From a bacterium (GTDB taxonomy: Bacteria; Patescibacteriota; Microgenomatia; Levybacterales; UBA12049), in contig JAJZOC010000024.1 in the NCBI GenBank assembly GCA_021852095.1, positions 1 to 7,357 of the forward strand: a stretch of DNA of 7,357 nucleotides. The letters run 5' to 3'. Below, one piece after another: positions 1 to 7,357 of the stretch. Within the stretch, counting starts at the first letter, position 1, and every line of letters starts with the position of its first letter. The position numbers were made by a program, and so were the translations under genes. The notes beneath the pieces are model-generated. The model searched no databases and was not told the DNA's origin. It was given only the letters and a program-made list of their open reading frames with translations.

Positions 1-234
1 CTCTTTGCGTTCTAAAGTAGGTTTAAAAATCAAGATATAGTCGCATTTCTGCAAAAACGTATATAAAGACTCATTCCCCGCAACTTGGCCAATAAACAAA
101 TATGCTTTAACAACGTTATATTTGTTACGCAGGTACTGTCTGAACTTTCGCCAATCCAGTTTCCAACCCTGACTTTCTACGCCAAGGTTTAGATTTTGGC
201 TGTCAACAAAAGCATGGACAATCGGTTTTTTCAT
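1..234 (-). CDS. NYN domain (PIN-like) protein, 3' end outside the window
   Basis: The first 78 residues of a protein beginning MKKPIVHAFVDSQNLNLGV are encoded from the ATG at 234-232 and stay open to the window edge. The short beta strand followed by DSQN (Asp11, Asn14) is the N-terminal acidic motif of NYN/LabA-type PIN-like domains, which are known or predicted metal-dependent RNases. The next segments (a Trp-rich helix, then KAYLFIGQ, then a helix ending CDYILIFKPTLE) fit the alternating alpha/beta order of the fold. The later acidic residues lie outside the window, so catalytic competence cannot be judged. It sits 116 bp downstream of epsilon on the same strand. A possible AAAGGA lies about 12 bases before the ATG, which is long. 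It may be cotranscribed with the ATPase genes or have its own promoter; I see no functional link to the ATPase. Confidence 0.8.
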   Translation of the reverse strand, partial: MKKPIVHAFVDSQNLNLGVESQGWKLDWRKFRQYLRNKYNVVKAYLFIGQVAGNESLYTFLQKCDYILIFKPTLERKE

Positions 235-350
235 ACTTTTAATTTTTCCTTTGTAAATTCATAAATTTTAAAAGCGTTATCTTTATTTCTAATAGATAGC
301 ACAGGTTTTACTCTTTACCTTGTTAATCTAAATTTAAAATCAATTCCTCT

Positions 351-2810
<2,460 letters not shown>

Positions 2811-2814
2811 AAGT

Positions 2815-4245
2815 TTAAATTAGTTTCTTTTCGACCAGCCCGATAAACTCGGTGAGTGTTTTCGCCGTTTCCGCCAGATGATCAAGACTTTGTCTGAATG
2901 TCTTATTTTGTTCATACTTTTTAACATAGTCTTCTACTTTTGTTTGCTGGTAATGACCCAGAAAAATAAGAGCAACAACGTATACCGCCACATGAGGAGC
3001 AATAGAAAGATAACCTATTTGATTAAAGAAAATCATGAGTTCTGTGCCGCGCTGAAGTGTCTGACGGATATTTTGAGATAATTCTGTTTCGAATCGCAAA
3101 AACTGCTTGGTATATTCATATTGTTTTAAGAGCTTAAGAAGTTCATAGCCCGTATCCTGAAAAAGAGACGGCTGGGTTTGCCGGCCAACCCGGGTAACCG
3201 AAAGAAAGATATTGATAGGCGGCCGTCTGCCCGCAAAATATTCTTCTGAATCAAAATATAGATGTCCGTCCGTCATAGCCATGAGATTAGTTTGGATATA
3301 GCCGGTAAGGTCGCCGCCAACTGTATCTGCAACCGGCAAACAGGTAATAGTTGTATTTATACCGTCAAAGGCAAACGACCCAGCACGTTCTAATAACTTA
3401 GACTGTGCATAAAAGATATCTCCTGGATAAGACTCCCGCCCGGGAAGCTGATTAGATAATAATCCAATTTCACGGTAATATTTTGCGTGGGTGGTTAAAT
3501 CGTCAAGAATAAGGAGAACATCCCTGCCTTGATCGCGGAAATATTCGGCAATGGTCATCGCGGTATAAGGAGCAAGATAAACTTCACCCGGACTGCTGTA
3601 GGAATCGGCCGCAACAATAATACTTTGTCCGAGAATTTTTCGCTCGGACAAGAACTGATCAATTAATTTAATCTCGCTTTTCCGCTTACCAATAGCGCAG
3701 TAGATGCAAACCGTACCTTTCTTTGCCGCTGCCAGCATCACCTCCAAAAGATAATGGGTTTTACCGGATTGACGATCTCCTATAATCAATTCCCGCTGAC
3801 CATATCCTAAGGGAATCAAAAGATCTCCCAGTGCTATTCCTGTTTCAAAAAAACGGGAAATACGCGTTCTGTCGGAAATACCGGAGGCATGAATTTCAAT
3901 GACGCGCTTCTGGGGAGCAAAACTCTTTTGCCGCCGGTTGGTAAGAGAACGGCCAGACGTATCAATCATATGACCCAAAAGCCCATCGCCAGCCGAGACA
4001 GATAGAGGAACGCCTGTTCTTGCCGCTTTAGTTTTTGGCTGAATCGGAATACGGGATAAAACTAATACCACCGCGCCGTCTGATCCCTGTGACATGACAC
4101 GCCCGTGTATTTCATTTTCAAACGTTACGCCTTCGCCGATTTTAGCGTTTTTAAGTCCTTTGACGGTTACCAAAAAGTCATTTGTTTGCAAAACTTCACC
4201 GATTTCACCGATTTTTTCAAGACAATAACCAAATGAATGAATCAT
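2815..4245 (-). CDS. atpA: F1-ATPase alpha subunit with shortened N-terminus
   Basis: This 476-residue protein is the non-catalytic nucleotide-binding partner of beta and supplies the arginine finger. Seen: P-loop GDRQSGKT (156-163; usual form GDRQTGKT), YLAPYTAMTIAEYFRDQG (223-240), Walker B LLILDD (244-249), LPGRESYPGDIFYAQSKLLERAG (267-289), and SVTRVG with the finger Arg352. Family members usually have about 500-510 residues. The difference lies mostly at the N-terminus: only about a dozen residues precede the first barrel strand (IGEIGEVLQ), where ordinary alpha subunits have roughly 28. The missing part is the segment that binds delta/OSCP at the top of F1. No delta gene is present next door, which agrees. 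The ATG at 4245 has no visible Shine-Dalgarno site and lies 18 bp after the upstream membrane-protein stop. The C-terminal helical domain is present but diverged. Confidence 0.95.
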   Translation of the reverse strand: MIHSFGYCLEKIGEIGEVLQTNDFLVTVKGLKNAKIGEGVTFENEIHGRVMSQGSDGAVVLVLSRIPIQPKTKAARTGVPLSVSAGDGLLGHMIDTSGRSLTNRRQKSFAPQKRVIEIHASGISDRTRISRFFETGIALGDLLIPLGYGQRELIIGDRQSGKTHYLLEVMLAAAKKGTVCIYCAIGKRKSEIKLIDQFLSERKILGQSIIVAADSYSSPGEVYLAPYTAMTIAEYFRDQGRDVLLILDDLTTHAKYYREIGLLSNQLPGRESYPGDIFYAQSKLLERAGSFAFDGINTTITCLPVADTVGGDLTGYIQTNLMAMTDGHLYFDSEEYFAGRRPPINIFLSVTRVGRQTQPSLFQDTGYELLKLLKQYEYTKQFLRFETELSQNIRQTLQRGTELMIFFNQIGYLSIAPHVAVYVVALIFLGHYQQTKVEDYVKKYEQNKTFRQSLDHLAETAKTLTEFIGLVEKKLI

Positions 4246-4263
4246 ACTATTAAATTATTAATA

Positions 4264-5070
<807 letters not shown>

Positions 5071-5093
5071 TTATAGATACTGCATAGATAAAC

Positions 5094-5118
5094 GTATTAT
5101 TTTTATGATGCATAATAC
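5094..5118. repeat. 7-bp inverted repeat in the ATPase cassette leader
   Basis: GTATTAT (5094-5100) and ATAATAC (5112-5118) are perfect arms around 11 bases, with a smaller nested TTATG/CATAA pair inside. It lies 33-57 bases upstream of the membrane-protein ATG. It may fold in the leader RNA, but it is almost entirely A/T and could be chance. Confidence 0.25.
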
Positions 5119-5151
5119 ATAATATATAGATAAAGTATGCGACGAAATAAG

Positions 5152-5178
5152 TACACAGACAACACTTTTTTCTGTGTA
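5152..5178. repeat. 8-bp inverted repeat, possible weak terminator or operator
   Basis: TACACAGA (5152-5159) and TCTGTGTA (5171-5178) are perfect inverted arms around an 11-base loop. On the minus strand the hairpin lies about 65 bases after the GT2 stop and is followed by CTTATTTCG. It could therefore be a poor intrinsic terminator ending the glycosyltransferase transcript. The T-tract is weak and the stem is not GC-rich, so an operator or a 5' leader structure of the ATPase transcript is equally possible. Confidence 0.4.
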
Positions 5179-5187
5179 GTAATTATT

Positions 5188-5216
5188 ACGATACGTCAAT
5201 TAACTCAAGTAGTCAA
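5188..5216 (-). promoter_or_regulatory. Candidate sigma-70 promoter for the ATPase cassette
   Basis: In the 180-bp spacer between the glycosyltransferases and the ATPase cassette, the minus strand has TTGACT (5216-5211), 17 bases, then TATCGT (5193-5188). The -35 matches consensus in five of six positions; the -10 is weaker. An overlapping TTGAGT (5208-5203) with TAATTA (5185-5180), also 17 apart, is a second option, and further AT-rich -10-like hexamers occur around 5115-5135. The palindrome GTAATTATTAC at 5179-5189 overlaps the -10 side and could be an operator. The leader to the ATG at 5061 would be about 120 bases. In AT-rich DNA such matches arise by chance, so this is tentative. Confidence 0.3.
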
Positions 5217-5241
5217 GGACTTGCGTAAAACCAACCAATAG

Positions 5242-6159
5242 TCAATGCTGAAGAAAGGAAATAAGCGCTATTCCTTTTATCACTAACCATGTTACAATCC
5301 ATGGATATTTATTGATATAATTTTTCCTATAAAATATTTCCATCGCGTTAAAACGTGCATCGAGAACTCTTTTTTTTGTTTCTCTATTCGCTGTGGTAAT
5401 ATTTTGCGAGATTTTCTTAATCCCCCCGGAAACTCCTTTATAATGCAAAATCGAAACTACGGGAACGTAATAAATTTTCCATCCCTTATTTTTAATTTTA
5501 TAGCAAAAATCCAGATCTTCACCGTAGAAAAAATAATCTTTATCAAACCAACCAATATCCTTCCCCGCTTCTTTTCTGACAATCATAAATGCCCCAGCAC
5601 ATGCTTCTATTTCGTGGATTTTTGAAAGATTTCTATAACCTAGGTGATAGCCGTTAAAAAATAATGAGTTGGAAAAAATTTTGGATAGTCCGGAAAAATA
5701 GAAAAGCGATCTAACGGGTGTTGGAAAACCCCTGTGAGACGCATCATCAATCTCTCCATTTATAAGATTAACCCTGCATGTAGCAATACCGCAGTCTTTA
5801 TGATTATCCATAAACCTAACCATTGTCTCAAGGGTTTTTTCATAGACTATCGTATCCGAGTTAAGAAAAAGAATATATCTTCCCTGCGCCTTTCCTACCC
5901 CAATATTATTCGCCTTCGAAAATCCTAAGTTTTCTCCGTTTTTAATAATTTGAAAATTTTTATTTTTGGTATTTGATTGAGAATTGAAAATTGAGAATTG
6001 AAAATTTCTGATGGCTTCCACCGAACCATCTCTTGAATTATTATCAACAATGATAATTTCATATGAGATATTTTTAGTTGTTTTAATTACCGATTGTACA
6101 GAGTCTAACAAAAACTGTTTTGTATTATATGAAACGATAATTATAGAAAGATCAATCAT
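5242..6159 (-). CDS. GT2-family glycosyltransferase, rhamnosyltransferase-like
   Basis: This 305-residue inverting GT-A enzyme is likely to transfer a sugar from a nucleotide donor to a growing surface polysaccharide at the inner face of the membrane. Seen: LSIIIVSYN (4-12), IIIVDNNSRDGS (35-46), NLGFSKANNIG (77-87), FLNSDTIV (98-105) with the NSD form of the metal-binding DxD, ACAGAFMIVRKEA (186-198), and the acceptor-side GWFDKDYFFYGEDLDFCYKI (203-222) with the presumed base in GED. A hydrophobic, aromatic C-terminal segment (about 286-303) may attach to the membrane. This layout is typical of WbbL/RfbF-type rhamnosyltransferases, but the sugar cannot be read from sequence. Residues 52-69 form a low-complexity insertion partly encoded by a heptanucleotide-periodic repeat, placed between the DNNSxDGS strand and the NxGF motif. 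It starts 9 bp after the GT4 stop, so the two are probably cotranscribed. No clear ribosome binding site. Confidence 0.92.
   Translation of the reverse strand: MIDLSIIIVSYNTKQFLLDSVQSVIKTTKNISYEIIIVDNNSRDGSVEAIRNFQFSIFNSQSNTKNKNFQIIKNGENLGFSKANNIGVGKAQGRYILFLNSDTIVYEKTLETMVRFMDNHKDCGIATCRVNLINGEIDDASHRGFPTPVRSLFYFSGLSKIFSNSLFFNGYHLGYRNLSKIHEIEACAGAFMIVRKEAGKDIGWFDKDYFFYGEDLDFCYKIKNKGWKIYYVPVVSILHYKGVSGGIKKISQNITTANRETKKRVLDARFNAMEIFYRKNYINKYPWIVTWLVIKGIALISFLQH
5977..6004. repeat. Two tandem 14-bp units (four heptamers) inside the GT2 gene
   Basis: TTGAGAATTGAAAA occurs twice in perfect tandem (5977-5990, 5991-6004), each unit being two related heptamers, TTGAGAA and TTGAAAA. It encodes part of the FQFSIFNSQ stretch of the glycosyltransferase insertion. 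The tract preserves the reading frame in combination with its flanks. Confidence 0.85.
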
Positions 6160-6168
6160 AATTTAAAA

Positions 6169-7357
6169 TTATTTCACTGCCGAGCTATATACTTCCTCAA
6201 GTTTCTTAACAATAATCTTCCAATCATATTTTTCTTCAATAAGGCGTCTTGCCTTTATTGCAATTTCTTGATAATGATTATTGTTATTTAAAATTTCCGT
6301 TGTCTTAAAAGCTATTAAAGAAGGATCATCCGCAATTAAAACTTCCTCTTTGTCTCTTGCCGCAATCCCTTCTATTCCTAACCTGGTTGCAACAACCGGC
6401 ACACCCGATGCCATCGCCTCTAAAATTTTAAAACTTGTTCCTCCTCCAACCCTAATTGGTGCCAATAAAACATCTGCTTGTTGAAAAATTTCCGATGTCT
6501 TCTGCCGATTATCCTCATCAAAAATTATATCTTCTTGATTACTAACCAATTTCTTAATTGATTCCGGTATATTTTTTCCCACAATCCACAAAGTCAACTT
6601 TGAACTGTGGACTTTGCTTGCCCCTCGAAGCATTGGCGAAGTGGGGAACTTTGAACTGATTTCCGGCCAAATGTCTTTCAATATCCATTTTGCAGAATCA
6701 ATATTCTGCATCCATTTAAAATCCCCAATAAATAGCACTCTCTTTTCTCCGTTCTGAATTCTGAATTCTGAATTCTGAATTCTGAATTGTTTTAGATCTA
6801 CGCCATTTGGAACCACGCTTACATTTCTATAACCAATTATCTTCTTTTCTTCTTCCGATACGGCTATGATCCTTGATGCTTTAAGCCAAAAAGACCGCTC
6901 GCTGGTCTTCATCTTCCAAACATCTACATAAAATAAAAACTTGAAGATCTTGGGAGCTAAATCCGCGTACCTTTTATAGACTAGATATTCTATATTGTGT
7001 TCTGCCAAGACAATAGGAATTCTTGTTTTTGGGATATTTTGCATAATATAAAATGTTTCAGCGTGAATCAAATCAAATTTTTCCATTGTAAGAAGCTCTT
7101 CTATCTTTATTCTCATTGATCTATTTGTGTGTCCAACTACCAAAAAAGGCTCTCTGGAAAAAGCCGTTTTAATAATGTTTTCCATTGACCATTGTTTTTT
7201 ACGCCTAAAAACAATTACATTCTCGCATAGTTTTTTTACTTCATTTACGTCTTTATCTGTTTGATAATCTCGTTTTTCACACACCAAAGTTATTTTATGT
7301 CTTTTGGAAAGTTCTTTAATAATATTAAAAAGCCTAATATGTCCGCCTGAAAAAAGA
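6169..7357 (-). CDS. GT4-family (GT-B) glycosyltransferase, 5' end outside the window
   Basis: The reading frame is open to the window edge. Upstream of the TTG at 7287 it continues as FSGGHIRLFNIIKELSKRH then KITLVCEK, the typical first strand and Gly-rich loop of GT-B enzymes, so the true start is beyond 7357. A retaining sugar-nucleotide transferase is expected, acting on cytoplasmic lipid-linked or surface polysaccharide precursors. Seen: AEHNIEYLVYKR in the N-terminal domain, IIAVSEEEKK and VVPNGVDLKQF at the domain junction, VLFIGDFKWMQNIDSAKWI at the start of the C-terminal Rossmann domain, and GGGTSFKILEAMASGVPVVAT, the donor-binding EX7E region (around 6400-6440). The C-terminus IEEKYDWKIIVKKLEEVY is typical. 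It carries two in-frame insertions (6752-6788 and about 6596-6658) at likely surface loops, so the fold should survive. Together with the next gene it suggests a polysaccharide cluster extending upstream. Acceptor and sugar unknown. Confidence 0.92.
   Translation of the reverse strand, partial: LFSGGHIRLFNIIKELSKRHKITLVCEKRDYQTDKDVNEVKKLCENVIVFRRKKQWSMENIIKTAFSREPFLVVGHTNRSMRIKIEELLTMEKFDLIHAETFYIMQNIPKTRIPIVLAEHNIEYLVYKRYADLAPKIFKFLFYVDVWKMKTSERSFWLKASRIIAVSEEEKKIIGYRNVSVVPNGVDLKQFRIQNSEFRIQNGEKRVLFIGDFKWMQNIDSAKWILKDIWPEISSKFPTSPMLRGASKVHSSKLTLWIVGKNIPESIKKLVSNQEDIIFDEDNRQKTSEIFQQADVLLAPIRVGGGTSFKILEAMASGVPVVATRLGIEGIAARDKEEVLIADDPSLIAFKTTEILNNNNHYQEIAIKARRLIEEKYDWKIIVKKLEEVYSSAVK
6596..6658. 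repeat. 51-bp insertion bounded by 12-bp direct repeats in the GT4 gene
   Basis: AACTTTGAACTG occurs at 6596-6607 and again at 6647-6658, exactly 51 bp apart (17 codons). The enclosed DNA has CCCC/GGGG arms (6621-6624, 6643-6646) and two CGAAG repeats. On the minus strand the flanks break into heptamers starting AGT: AGTTCAA, AGTTCCC, then AGTCCAC, AGTTCAA, AGTTGAC. It encodes roughly SSKFPTSPMLRGASKVH, which interrupts the expected junction between WPEISSK and LTLWIVGK. It looks like an inserted small repeat unit that kept the frame. Confidence 0.7.
6752..6788. repeat. Heptanucleotide microsatellite TTCTGAA x5 in the GT4 gene
   Basis: Five perfect tandem copies of TTCTGAA run from 6752 to 6786, followed by a partial TT. 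Read on the minus strand (TTCAGAA units), three heptamers make seven codons, giving the peptide repeat FRIQNSE-FRIQNGE. It sits between VPNGVDLKQ and the first strand of the C-terminal domain (KRVLFIGD), a linker where extra residues are tolerable. Confidence 0.92.

Noticed and set aside
2878..3081. Plus-strand reading frame of 67 codons opposite the alpha C-terminus
   Set aside because: It is antisense to a clear alpha helical domain; the hydrophobic look of its start is a by-product of the complementary codons.
5404..5928. Two plus-strand reading frames (73 and 64 codons) opposite the GT2 gene
   Set aside because: Both are antisense to conserved GT2 motifs and show no recognisable protein features or start signals.
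6281..6484. Plus-strand reading frame of 67 codons opposite the GT4 gene
   Set aside because: It is antisense to the EX7E region of the glycosyltransferase, so it is a shadow of a conserved segment.
5977..6788. CRISPR array suggested by the short repeats
   Set aside because: The units are 7-14 bp tandem repeats without unique spacers and lie within intact coding frames.
7285..7287. TTG as the start of the GT4 gene
   Set aside because: The frame continues upstream to the window edge with FSGGHIRLFNIIKELSKRH, the normal N-terminal strand and loop of this family, so the gene begins outside the window.

Overview
The window is a stretch of bacterial chromosome with every recognisable gene on the minus strand, so transcription runs from high to low coordinates. 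TGA ends the alpha-upstream membrane protein, gamma, beta, epsilon and the family 2 glycosyltransferase at sensible C-termini. This indicates standard code 11 and argues against a mycoplasma or a code-25 lineage. Small tightly packed genes, poor Shine-Dalgarno sites, an AT-rich composition, heptanucleotide repeats inside coding sequence and a surface-protein domain I associate with candidate phyla radiation (CPR) genomes together suggest Patescibacteria, perhaps Microgenomates. That placement is inference from style, not from a marker gene.

Layout in transcription order. (1) 7357-6169: a GT4 (GT-B) glycosyltransferase whose 5' end lies outside the window. (2) 6159-5242: a GT2 (GT-A) rhamnosyltransferase-like glycosyltransferase. 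These two belong to a cell-surface polysaccharide cluster. (3) 5241-5062: a 180-bp AT-rich spacer with two hairpins and weak promoter-like hexamers, the probable boundary between two transcription units. (4) 5061-351: a compact five-gene cassette of a membrane protein followed by F1-ATPase alpha, gamma, beta and epsilon, with gaps of 18 and 4 bp and overlaps of 4 and 8 bp. (5) 234-1: the start of a NYN/PIN-like protein running off the other edge. The 116 bp between epsilon and the NYN gene (235-350) holds nothing I recognise beyond a weak AT-rich leader.

The ATPase cassette is the point of interest. An ordinary ATP synthase operon would have a, c, b and delta ahead of alpha. Here none of these is present in the normal place. 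Instead there is one 265-residue protein with an N-terminal membrane helix, a long extracytoplasmic beta-rich domain of the surface/tail-fibre type, and a C-terminal two-helix hairpin whose cytoplasmic loop (GIEALGRNP) resembles the loop of the F-type c subunit. The second helix has no acidic residue where c carries its ion-binding Asp/Glu. The F1 part is altered in the same direction: alpha lacks most of the N-terminal delta-binding extension, epsilon is only the beta-sandwich domain, and beta keeps its catalytic residues but has lost two aromatic residues of the adenine pocket. The simplest reading is an ATP-hydrolysing F1-like machine coupled to a non-proton-translocating membrane component (an F1-X0 arrangement, comparable in concept to the F1-like ATPases of mycoplasmas) that may act on an extracellular structure. 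This is a hypothesis; Fo and delta genes could be elsewhere in the genome.
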